Below, piece after piece: positions 56,129 to 64,000 of a stretch of DNA of 64,000 bases (the first letter of the stretch is position 1; every line of letters begins with the position of its first letter). Location of the stretch: assembly GCF_030409755.1 (NCBI RefSeq), contig NZ_JAUFQE010000001.1, forward strand, positions 496,001-560,000. Direction: 5' to 3'. The notes beneath the pieces were generated by a model. That model made no database searches and was not told the origin of the DNA. It saw nothing but the letters and a program-made list of their open reading frames with translations. Both the position numbers and the translations under genes were made by a program. Source of the stretch: Vibrio lentus (GTDB lineage: Bacteria > Pseudomonadota > Gammaproteobacteria > Enterobacterales > Vibrionaceae).

Positions 56129-56629
56129 TTAAAAATACGTCTGTTCAATACCGCGAGTATTGTTCGAAGATAATTCACTACCCTCTACTTTTAATCTCAG
56201 AAAGTACTCACTTTTTTCTTCGATCACTTCAACCTTCCGCCAAGACGAGCCATCAATATCTCTGAATGCCACAGAAAAACCTAATGCTCGCGTCGTTGGA
56301 TCTAACTCTAAAATCTCATGTATCTCATCGCCCGGCTGCAGTTGGTATTCATATCGTTTAATATACTCATCACCTAAGGACGCTTTATCATTTTCGAATA
56401 GAGCAAAAAAATCCAAACTACGAAATAAAACAGGTGAAGTGAGCTCATGAACTCTCAGAATGACCGGCGAAGATTGTCCCTGCTCTCGAACATTAAGAAG
56501 TTCTGAAGCTTCTATTACGAGTTCAATTGAAGATGTTTCTGGCGTAATTCCAGATGATTCTTTAAATTGCTCCCACATTGAGCAACCTGATAATAGAAAC
56601 AAGGTAATGGGGATTATAAGTTTACGCAT
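56129..56629 (-). CDS. tssJ: T6SS lipoprotein TssJ
   Basis: About 166 residues from MRKLIIP with a lipobox LLSGC, so it is an outer-membrane lipoprotein. The body has the transthyretin-like TssJ features (IEASELLNV, SPVILRVHEL). The ATG at 56629 overlaps the FHA gene stop by 8 bases, giving coupling; the longer TTG frame from 56644 is unlikely. Confidence 0.92.
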   Translation of the reverse strand: MRKLIIPITLFLLSGCSMWEQFKESSGITPETSSIELVIEASELLNVREQGQSSPVILRVHELTSPVLFRSLDFFALFENDKASLGDEYIKRYEYQLQPGDEIHEILELDPTTRALGFSVAFRDIDGSSWRKVEVIEEKSEYFLRLKVEGSELSSNNTRGIEQTYF

Positions 56630-58118
56630 GATCAGCTTTTGCAACCTTATTGTATCTGTCTTTCATCAACGCTTTAAAAGTTGACTCATTGAATTGTCTA
56701 GTACTTTGCTCATAATGTTCACTGTACTTTTTCCACAACTTTGACTTACTAAGGAAGCGTGTCTCTTGGCTTAAAGTGTTTGCAAACTGCTGAGGATCAT
56801 TCGCTTTTAGTTGCTCCAATACCAAATCGTTAATTGCCTTCGCATATAAGGTATCGTGCTCGCTAAGTTCATCCAGTATCTGTTCAATTAGCTCATTTGG
56901 AGCCAATAGATTTTGACTATTTAGCGTTAACATCAATGTAGTTAGGCTAAGATCATTGTGGGCAAATGAACTTTCGTCAGTAAGCTCTTCAACACTCTGT
57001 AAATCTTTGTACAAATTATCGATACACAATCGTAAACAAGCGCCCATTTGTTTAAAAAATAGAGCGTCATGTTTCGTGTCAGATTCTAAATCAACACCCA
57101 GTCCTTCAAAGAATGCATGTGTCACATTTTCATGTTCGTAAGAAGTTTCACTCAATGCGATATTATTCTGAGTTCTACTCTCACTTTCAACAGGCTGCTC
57201 TTGTGGTTCGGTATGAGAGACAAATTCTTGTGTCACCTCTTCCCACTTATGGCTCTGTATGTTTGTAGCATGAGATATAATAGTGACAGGTGGCACTTCT
57301 GGTAGTTTATTTTTGAGAGTCCCTGAACTGCCGTTAGGTTTATCTGACTTAAGATCTGAACCTTCAACGCTTGCTGGTTTTAAACGGTTCGATATCTTAG
57401 CTTGATCATCGGCGACATCTTTAGCTTTCAGGCTCGCCTGCTGTTCTTCTTCCATCCCCATCCAATCTTCAGGAATCAAACTAGGAAGGTCAAACTCAGA
57501 ATGGATACTCAGACTGTCATCAACGACTTGCCTTTGATGTTCTGTCGATGACTTCGTAAGGCTTTTATCGTTGCTTTCGTCTCTAACAAGGTAGTCATCA
57601 TCTCTTTGCATTGAGAATTTTAAGTGTTCGACGGGATCATGGGTCTCAACACCATCAGGTTTCGTTTCCATAAAGAGATCTTCTAGCGTGCCTGCCTCAG
57701 CCTCTTCTTCAACAACGGACTCTTCCAAGTTCATTAAAGGGTCTGTTGAATCTCTTTCTGGTGCTATTTCAGAAGCTATGTCGTATGAAGTCGTTACCAA
57801 CTCAAGAGAAATACTCACTTCATATTGTCCCAAAGACACTCTATCGCCGTCACATAATGAGACCGGTTGATTCTTGAGGATCTTATTCCCATTAACCAAT
57901 GTCCCATTAGTACTGATATCGCTGATGTAATACGTATCTCCATATACATTTAACAAGCAATGTGTACCCGATATAAAACGGTTATGATCAGTCAACGAAA
58001 CAGTACACCCAGCTTCACGACCAATAGAACCGCCTTCTTCGGGCATTTCTATACTCTTAGCTCCAACATATTCTTCTGGGCACTTTGAGATCACCAAAAC
58101 CAATTGATTAATTCGCAT
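56622..58118 (-). CDS. T6SS-associated FHA-domain protein
   Basis: 498 residues. FHA domain at about 25-105 (GSIGREAGCTVSL, SGTHCLL, YYISDISTNGTLVNG). Then a long acidic low-complexity linker to about 330 and a helical C-terminal T6SS-specific domain (about 340-490). FHA proteins of T6SS loci sense Thr phosphorylation or act as scaffold. First or second gene of the minus-strand operon. Confidence 0.9.
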   Translation of the reverse strand: MRINQLVLVISKCPEEYVGAKSIEMPEEGGSIGREAGCTVSLTDHNRFISGTHCLLNVYGDTYYISDISTNGTLVNGNKILKNQPVSLCDGDRVSLGQYEVSISLELVTTSYDIASEIAPERDSTDPLMNLEESVVEEEAEAGTLEDLFMETKPDGVETHDPVEHLKFSMQRDDDYLVRDESNDKSLTKSSTEHQRQVVDDSLSIHSEFDLPSLIPEDWMGMEEEQQASLKAKDVADDQAKISNRLKPASVEGSDLKSDKPNGSSGTLKNKLPEVPPVTIISHATNIQSHKWEEVTQEFVSHTEPQEQPVESESRTQNNIALSETSYEHENVTHAFFEGLGVDLESDTKHDALFFKQMGACLRLCIDNLYKDLQSVEELTDESSFAHNDLSLTTLMLTLNSQNLLAPNELIEQILDELSEHDTLYAKAINDLVLEQLKANDPQQFANTLSQETRFLSKSKLWKKYSEHYEQSTRQFNESTFKALMKDRYNKVAKADHA

Positions 58119-58127
58119 GAATAGCCT

Positions 58128-58733
58128 TTAAAACAGAAGAGAAACACTAAACTCAACACCACCTAACCCCTCGTTATAAAAAGGTAAGATGTATGAAGCT
58201 TGGGGAATAATTTGTAAGTGAGCGTCGGGATTGCTGCCTAATTTGATCACGCTCCCTAAAGTAACTACAGCGCCGGCTTCAAATTGATCAATATCTTCAA
58301 GTTGTTCGCCATATCTAAAACCTTGGTCATCAACTTTCCAACGGTTAGAGTATTGTGAGTAACCTAAAGACAAACCTGCACCAATGTAAGGAGTAAACAC
58401 CGACCAGCTACCTAAAGCGTACTGTGGGACAATACGAAATTCGTAATTTGTCACCTCGTTATACACACCATTTTTAGGTGCTTCGATATCATCTTCTGCT
58501 AAATAATTAAACCCTAACCACCAACGCCATCGGTTATTGCTCTCGTCAATTGGACGTGTATGGACGAACCCGTAACGCAGAGCATCTACTTGTCCACTCG
58601 ATCCTTCTTCGTATTCTATAGTGTCTATGCTCAGCATATTTACTGAACCACCATATCTCTCACCCTTCGCGATTGCGATGGACGAAAAAAGGCACATTGT
58701 GGATATTAGACCGATTTGACTTAGGTTTCGCAT
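58128..58733 (-). CDS. Outer-membrane beta-barrel protein in the T6SS operon
   Basis: About 201 residues from MRNLSQIG (the longer frame from 58817 is not needed). A signal peptide ends near AIAKG. An eight-strand-like barrel follows with alternating aromatic strands (RYGFVHTRPI, WWLGFNYLAE, PYIGAGLSLGYSQYS) ending VEFSVSLLF. It is 9 bp before the FHA gene, thus the first gene of the operon. Role in T6SS is unknown. Confidence 0.75.
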   Translation of the reverse strand: MRNLSQIGLISTMCLFSSIAIAKGERYGGSVNMLSIDTIEYEEGSSGQVDALRYGFVHTRPIDESNNRWRWWLGFNYLAEDDIEAPKNGVYNEVTNYEFRIVPQYALGSWSVFTPYIGAGLSLGYSQYSNRWKVDDQGFRYGEQLEDIDQFEAGAVVTLGSVIKLGSNPDAHLQIIPQASYILPFYNEGLGGVEFSVSLLF

Positions 58734-59410
58734 GCTTCCCTCTGAGTTCATCCATATATTAACTAGATGCGCAAGATAGCAAGTATTATGTCTTTTACAA
58801 TAAGGAGTCGGTCGCACCCACTAATTACGACATTATAACTAGTAAAAAAAACGATATATCTATAAGAAAATGCATTACGCACATTCACCGGTTAAATCCA
58901 ATTATAAAATCAAAATTATCAATAATTAAAGCCCTGCTCAATGTTGAACGCTCATAAAATTAGCATTTTCTTAATTAAAAATTTAAGCATGCCTACGCAT
59001 TTACCTTTGTTCACATCATAATAATGACCTGGAAATATTTTTGCTAATTTAGTATTACTTAATATTTCCAGGAATGATTGACCATATCGATTATTGACCA
59101 GCAAATAACCACACACATCAATAGTTATATGCATAACATTTTGTAACGACAACGTTGTAAATGTGACCTCAATCACTGATTTTTTATAAAAGCCAACATT
59201 AAAATGGACTTGATTTCGACTTTTTTGTGAATAACATCACATAATGTTTAAATTAAGAGCTTTTCAAATCTTTTAACATTCAAATTATCCTTTTTGAATA
59301 TAGAATCGCTAAAAAATATAAAAATATAAAAATATAAATAAGGTATGAGTGACTTTATTAGTCAATCCTACTTTTCGATTTCATTATATATACAGTTGGA
59401 TATCAAAATT
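58734..59410. other. AT-rich divergent T6SS promoter region
   Basis: About 680 bp between the two T6SS operons. Contains a perfect CRP site (59226-59241), an ACAACGTTGT palindrome near 59150 and a short A/T-rich repeat (three units of about AAAAATAT, 59312-59340) before the plus-strand start. No gene is supported. Confidence 0.6.
59226..59241. promoter_or_regulatory. CRP site in the T6SS divergent promoter
   Basis: TGTGA-ATAACA-TCACA, a perfect match to the consensus TGTGA-N6-TCACA, about 170-185 bp upstream of the VasL-like start and about 490 bp upstream of the barrel gene. Confidence 0.7.
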
Positions 59411-60721
59411 ATGTTTTCCTCGGATTTCACAAGGCGACCTATTGATGAAGAAAAACCTAGCGGAACTAACCCAAATGCGTTAGATGATTTCACTGAGATA
59501 AAACGTCAAATTAATAACCTAAATAAGGTTACAGGTCGAGTTTCTTGGAGAAAAGTTCAGTCTTTGTCTAAGGAAATACTCTCCAAAAATAGCAAAGACT
59601 TTCGATGTAGCTGCTACTTTACCGTCGCAGCAACGCATAATGATGGTTTAAAAGGTTTAGCCGAGGGGCTCAGCTCAATCTTAGATTTGTGTGTCGTTTA
59701 TTGGTTCACGGCATATCCTGAAGTAAGCAAATCAAACGCAAGGATCGGTGCGATTGATTGGATGGTCGAGCACACTGAAAAACGGATTAAGAACATTAAG
59801 ACTAGCTCTGACGACATTTTGTTGATCGAAACTTGCCACCGTTTATGTTTAAGAATAGAAGAGGAACTTAGGCTCCATTATGGAATAAAAGCACCTTCAC
59901 TAGGTGGAGTTCGCAGAGTCTTAAAGCAATGGGCAGATGAACATAAAGAAAATGAAGCGAAACTCCGTGAAGCAGCGAGTCAAACAAGGCTAGCGGCACA
60001 AGAGAATAGACAGATACCCCCTGTTACTCAATCAACCGCAATTAAAATTGATGTATCTAACAGTAAGCCAGCTATTGCTCCCAAGATAGACGAGAAATCA
60101 ACGTCGAACTATTTAGTGATCTATTTATTAGCCGGGTTTCTTGTACTGGCATTGTCCTCTCATTTCCTTTATGAACAGTACCAATTGAAAGTGCTTACTA
60201 GAAAAGTAGTCGCATCAAACATCCCTCAGTTAAGCGAAATAACACACTCGTTAAAATATGAATATGCTTCAATTTCAAACGATGTAAGACCTAATGTCGT
60301 AAACCAATTAGACAATCTGATGAAAGATTGGTCGACTAACCCTGTAAAAGTGTATGAAATTGATGCTCTCGATCAATTGACTACTGACCTAACAAAACTC
60401 TACCCAGATTCATCGTCAGTTTTACGTTTACGTCAAGAATTCACTAGTCAGAAAGAAAAATTAGATTCGGATTACATGCAACTTCATCGACGCTTCTCAG
60501 ATGCAAGAACTGTATTTGCAAATGTAATAAGAGGAAGCGAAAGTCAAAAAACAGCGCGAGCTTACGAATACAGTAACTCCCTTTTCCCTTTGATTGGTCG
60601 CATTGAGTATGCAGAGAAAGAAAAACAACAAAAAGAACTTCAGAAATCTCTTCGGATACTCAACGTTTATTTGCACAAAATAAAAACCTTGGAATCTGAG
60701 CTTAAAACAATGCAACCGTAG
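59411..60721 (+). CDS. VasL-like ImpA-N T6SS protein
   Basis: About 436 residues from MFSSDFTRRPI, which places the ImpA_N domain at the start (a longer frame from 59345 exists; neither has a strong SD). ImpA_N spans about 1-150, then a coiled region, one membrane helix (about 233-253) and a helical periplasmic-side C-terminal domain. This domain order fits VasL/TagA-type TssA-like proteins that stop or stabilise the sheath at the distal end. tssM follows 61 bp later. Confidence 0.8.
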   Translation: MFSSDFTRRPIDEEKPSGTNPNALDDFTEIKRQINNLNKVTGRVSWRKVQSLSKEILSKNSKDFRCSCYFTVAATHNDGLKGLAEGLSSILDLCVVYWFTAYPEVSKSNARIGAIDWMVEHTEKRIKNIKTSSDDILLIETCHRLCLRIEEELRLHYGIKAPSLGGVRRVLKQWADEHKENEAKLREAASQTRLAAQENRQIPPVTQSTAIKIDVSNSKPAIAPKIDEKSTSNYLVIYLLAGFLVLALSSHFLYEQYQLKVLTRKVVASNIPQLSEITHSLKYEYASISNDVRPNVVNQLDNLMKDWSTNPVKVYEIDALDQLTTDLTKLYPDSSSVLRLRQEFTSQKEKLDSDYMQLHRRFSDARTVFANVIRGSESQKTARAYEYSNSLFPLIGRIEYAEKEKQQKELQKSLRILNVYLHKIKTLESELKTMQP

Positions 60722-60781
60722 CACTAAAAAATAGCATTCAAATCAGATCATAAAACACACTTAAAACAACGAAATAGGCTT

Positions 60782-63700
60782 ATGTTAAAACACAAACTAA
60801 TGAGGAACCCTGTTGTTATATCGACAGCCATTTTCCTCTTTCTTGCGGCTACAATCGCTGCTATTTATATCCTCTGGCTAGATATAACAGATAAGTTTTA
60901 CCTGTGGATCGCATTAGGTGCGGTAACACTTTTTTATTCGTTGTTTCAGATCACTTTATGGCTAAAGAAAAAAAACAACAGCAAAGCGCTTAAGCTCGAA
61001 ACTGAAGAAGAAGCGCTAGCTATGGTCATTCGCCCTCTTTTGGCGAAATCAAACAAAAAGCCTATTTACTTGATGATTGGAAATAAGTATGCGGGTCGAA
61101 CTCAGTTCTTACTTAATTCCAGTGCTATCAAGCCAATGGATCAAACTCGAACTGCGAAGAATGATTTTTTCGAATGGTATGAGTCTGACTCAGCAGTTTA
61201 TATCAAACCGGATCAGCGGCTATTGTTTCAAGAAGTGTCTAGTAACGACAGCGCTTTATGGGATGCATTTGTAGATGAGGTCATTAGACATAAGCCAAGA
61301 AAGCCATTTTCTGGTTGCTTGTTTTTTATCGATTTTGAATTTCTAATTGTCTCTGAAGCCGAACAGATCGATTACACGTTAACCGCGCTTAACCATCGAT
61401 TAGAATCAGTAAGTGAAAAAACATCTTCAGCGATCCCTTTATATTTAATGATGTCTAAGCTCGACAAGCTAGAAGGATTTAAGGAATACATACACTTTAG
61501 TTCTTTAAAGACCTCGGTTGAATTTCTATCAATTCCATTAAAGGAAGCTAAAGGTGTATTTGTTGAGTACTACCATGATAGCTTCCGTAATTTAGTAAAA
61601 GTAATGGAGAGCAATGCGTTAGATTCGTCGTCTCACTCTAATGACGTTAACGAGAAGCAAGCCATATTAGCATTCCCTAAACAATTCGAATTGTGCCAGT
61701 CTGAAATTGCTTCTGTGATAGAACGACTTTCAGAACTCAATACTGGGTCTTATTCTCTTGATATCCGTGAAGTGTTTTTTATATCGAATATCCAAGGTGG
61801 TAGAAAATACAACCTATTAGCTAAGAGTTGCAGCAACTACTTTAACTTGCCGATCATTGCGTCGGAACATACTCAGTTAACAGAAACGCCCTATTTTACG
61901 CGTTTCTTAATGGACTCTCAGATCCTGCCTGAATCTGATTTCGCAGGTGAAAACAAGACTTACCTTAGGATGATCCAGAGGCAGAGCCGTCTAGCCGTTG
62001 CAGCTTCCATTATTTTACTAGGTAGTGGTGCTTACCTGTTTTCAACGACTTTAGATGACAACCTGAGAGTGATTAGTCAGCTTATTGGCATAGATGATTC
62101 ACAATCGTCTTCCCCAAAAGGCAATTCTTTTGAAAGTTCTCTTTCAAGTGCGATCCAAACTGTACAGCCATCTTATCAAGCATGGCTTAGTGGTTCACAA
62201 GCGCTAGATAATGAACTTGTGAATATGAATGTAAGTCGTCTCGATGAAAGTACGAAAATCGCTTATAACGCCCTCATAATGCAAATTAGAAACCACTTAA
62301 TGCCAGTAATTGAGCAAGGTTATCGTTTGCAACTAACACAAAATCAAGACAACGTTAACAATGCACTGCCTTTACTAAAAGGTTACTTAATGTTGAATGA
62401 TCCTACAAAACGCGAGATAAAATTTCTACGTCAGCAAACGATGTCAACGCTACAAAAACTCAGTGATCAACCAGACACGATCACGACAGTGATGAAATAT
62501 TTGGACGCATATTTCCGCACTGATTTTGAACCTGTATCGATCAACATGAATATGGTGCGTGCGACAAGGCGTTCTCTACTCTCTAGTTCAAATGTAGATC
62601 TTGTGTACGCCAGCTTGTTACAACAAGCAGGTGATATTGATTTAGGCACTTTGAATTTACAGCGAGCAGTCGGTTTCGACTTTAATAATGTCTTCAACGA
62701 CAACTTGGATCCTCAACGATTAGAAATCGATAAAGTTTACACATCTACAGGCTTCAGTACGTTTTACCGCCCTCGCGTCGATTTAATGTCGCAACAAGTC
62801 ATCACCGACAACTGGGTATTGGGTTTGTCAAACCACGTAATCCCAACAGACAAAGAACAAGAGACATTCAAGAAGCAAGTAAGAAAAAAATATACGGATG
62901 ACTACATCAGTTATTGGCGAAATGCTTTAAGCGAACTAAAAGTAAAGCGTTATAACAATATAGGGGAGATTACTAACGCCATTGATCTGATCTCTGGCCC
63001 ATCTTCTCCGATGACAACGGTTCTAAAACAAGTTTATACAAACACGCAGTTTTCACCGATCGGTCAACAAGGAGCATTAATGGCTCAAGTTAACCCTAAA
63101 CTTGCGGGTGCCGTAAAAGCAGCACCAGAACTCGTTGAAGAAGTTGTAAAGCCTGACTACTTATTAATGAAAAGAGTTGAACAAGCTTTCCACATCTTGA
63201 ATCAATTGCAAATTAACGAAACCCCAAACTCCCCTACACCATGGGATGAAACGATAACTGCACTGAGCAGAGTTCGTACGTATATGAAAGATATAGCAGA
63301 CGCACCGGACCCTCAAATGGCAGCGTTGTCTGCAGCACAACACCGGATGAGTAGTACGGATGCCGATCCTCTGATTCGTTTAAAACAAATTGCACAAAAA
63401 TCTCCTGAGCCCGTAAGAAGTTGGCTTTTAGACGTAGTTAACCAGAGCTGGTCCGTGATGATTTCTGAATCATCAAAAGGAATACAGACTCTTTGGTATA
63501 GTGAGATCTATTCTAAGTTCAAAGAGTTAGGTTTAGGACGGTACCCTTTTGATCTAAGTGCAACAGAAGAAATTTCGATCGAAGACTTTGAGCTGCTTTT
63601 CGCATCGGGAGGTTTGCTTGATGCTTTTATCGATAAAAATTTCGCTCCTTTTTATGACACAAACCTATGGACGCCAAAACAAGTAGAAGGTGAAATTATG

Positions 63701-64000
63701 CCTCTCTCACCAGAACTGCTTGTTCAGTTAAGAAATTACAATGTCATCAGAGATACACTAATCAACAAGAGTACAAACCGTTTGTACCTTCCATTTAGTG
63801 CGAAGGTACTTGATCTTGATTCTAGTGCGATCAGAGCAAGCTTAAAAATAGCGGACTCGAATATCAACTATTACCATGGTCCTAGCAGAATTCGTGAACT
63901 TGAGTGGCCTCCTCAAAATGGAGATTTCAATATCAGTATAACAATTCAAGATGTAACAGACGAAGGTAAACAACATGTACTGAGCAAGAATGGTCAATGG
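60782..64000 (+). CDS. tssM: T6SS inner-membrane protein TssM (IcmF), 3' end outside window
   Basis: 1073 codons are open to the window edge, so the C-terminus is missing. Two membrane helices near the N-terminus (about 10-32 and 41-59), a cytoplasmic NTPase-like domain, a third helix (about 404-422, RLAVAASIILLGSGAYLF) and a long periplasmic region. The Walker A position (residues 100-107) reads GNKYAGRT, with Arg replacing the catalytic Lys, so nucleotide hydrolysis is probably lost. It forms the core of the T6SS envelope channel with TssL and TssJ. Confidence 0.93.
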   Translation, partial: MLKHKLMRNPVVISTAIFLFLAATIAAIYILWLDITDKFYLWIALGAVTLFYSLFQITLWLKKKNNSKALKLETEEEALAMVIRPLLAKSNKKPIYLMIGNKYAGRTQFLLNSSAIKPMDQTRTAKNDFFEWYESDSAVYIKPDQRLLFQEVSSNDSALWDAFVDEVIRHKPRKPFSGCLFFIDFEFLIVSEAEQIDYTLTALNHRLESVSEKTSSAIPLYLMMSKLDKLEGFKEYIHFSSLKTSVEFLSIPLKEAKGVFVEYYHDSFRNLVKVMESNALDSSSHSNDVNEKQAILAFPKQFELCQSEIASVIERLSELNTGSYSLDIREVFFISNIQGGRKYNLLAKSCSNYFNLPIIASEHTQLTETPYFTRFLMDSQILPESDFAGENKTYLRMIQRQSRLAVAASIILLGSGAYLFSTTLDDNLRVISQLIGIDDSQSSSPKGNSFESSLSSAIQTVQPSYQAWLSGSQALDNELVNMNVSRLDESTKIAYNALIMQIRNHLMPVIEQGYRLQLTQNQDNVNNALPLLKGYLMLNDPTKREIKFLRQQTMSTLQKLSDQPDTITTVMKYLDAYFRTDFEPVSINMNMVRATRRSLLSSSNVDLVYASLLQQAGDIDLGTLNLQRAVGFDFNNVFNDNLDPQRLEIDKVYTSTGFSTFYRPRVDLMSQQVITDNWVLGLSNHVIPTDKEQETFKKQVRKKYTDDYISYWRNALSELKVKRYNNIGEITNAIDLISGPSSPMTTVLKQVYTNTQFSPIGQQGALMAQVNPKLAGAVKAAPELVEEVVKPDYLLMKRVEQAFHILNQLQINETPNSPTPWDETITALSRVRTYMKDIADAPDPQMAALSAAQHRMSSTDADPLIRLKQIAQKSPEPVRSWLLDVVNQSWSVMISESSKGIQTLWYSEIYSKFKELGLGRYPFDLSATEEISIEDFELLFASGGLLDAFIDKNFAPFYDTNLWTPKQVEGEIMPLSPELLVQLRNYNVIRDTLINKSTNRLYLPFSAKVLDLDSSAIRASLKIADSNINYYHGPSRIRELEWPPQNGDFNISITIQDVTDEGKQHVLSKNGQW

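Noticed and set aside
58952..59176. A 74-codon minus-strand ORF in the divergent T6SS promoter region
   Set aside because: AT-rich, no good SD, no recognisable fold, and it would overlap the regulatory region.

Overview
The window looks like a Vibrio chromosome, most likely chromosome 2 of a Splendidus-clade species. This rests on family recognition and remembered gene order, not on a search. The block SPOR protein - ddl - DUF3319 protein - yciH - (insertion) - vxrE/D/C/B/A - pntB - pntA matches the order I recall around VCA0563-VCA0573 of V. cholerae chromosome 2. HlyU-family, DUF3069, DUF2861 and DUF3404 proteins are also Vibrio hallmarks.

Layout. (1) 1-3.4 kb: conserved block with a SPOR protein, D-Ala-D-Ala ligase, an atypical tyrosine recombinase, a DUF3319 protein and YciH. 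(2) 3.6-9.65 kb: an accessory island inside that block. It holds decayed gene and IS remnants, an IS110-group element with a highly structured 5' leader (bridge-RNA candidate), a Sel1/TPR-like cassette gene, an IS1111-group element sitting in an integron attC site, an HNH-nuclease cassette, a second attC built around a 16-bp perfect hairpin, three overlapping phage-like mini-genes and a LexA box. No integron integrase is present, so this is a small attC cluster lacking an integrase. (3) 9.8-25 kb: a diguanylate cyclase, the vxrABCDE envelope-stress/T6SS two-component operon with a 12 x 8-bp repeat upstream, pntAB, and a cyclic-di-GMP neighbourhood (ComFB-like protein, two more diguanylate cyclases). 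(4) 25-34 kb: modCB with modA truncated by an IS200-type element, a dicarboxylate/glutamate-type symporter with a CRP-like site, a CpxAR-like two-component pair, a NYN protein, and a second identical IS200 copy. (5) 34-39.4 kb: cobA - nitrite channel - nirD - nirB. nirD carries a one-base frameshift in a homopolymer. The nirB promoter has FNR- and NarP-like sites about 28 bp apart, plus a Fur-like box further upstream. (6) 39.7-44.3 kb: two tRNA arrays (Cys, Leu, Gly in repeated order) flanking a lipase and a chemoreceptor. (7) 44.4-49.5 kb: ViaA/RavA, a NUDIX hydrolase and threonine aldolase. (8) 49.8-64 kb: one side of a type VI secretion locus resembling V. parahaemolyticus T6SS1. It has an effector module (PAAR-like adaptor, separate AHH nuclease toxin, immunity proteins, and a 475-bp decayed duplicate of the adaptor), tssL, tssK, tssJ, an FHA protein and an outer-membrane protein on the minus strand. 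A VasL-like protein and tssM (running off the end) are divergent on the plus strand, with a perfect-consensus CRP site between.

How parts fit together. Mo uptake (modA) and nitrite reduction (nirD) both look damaged, which suggests relaxed selection on nitrate/nitrite respiration or assimilation. VxrAB is known in V. cholerae to influence T6SS and cell-wall homeostasis, and this window carries both a vxr operon and a T6SS locus. The most novel material is the 4.5-9.65 kb island, with two RNA-guided-type IS110-family elements lodged in integron recombination sites, and the 49.9-53.9 kb effector module, which preserves a footprint of effector replacement.
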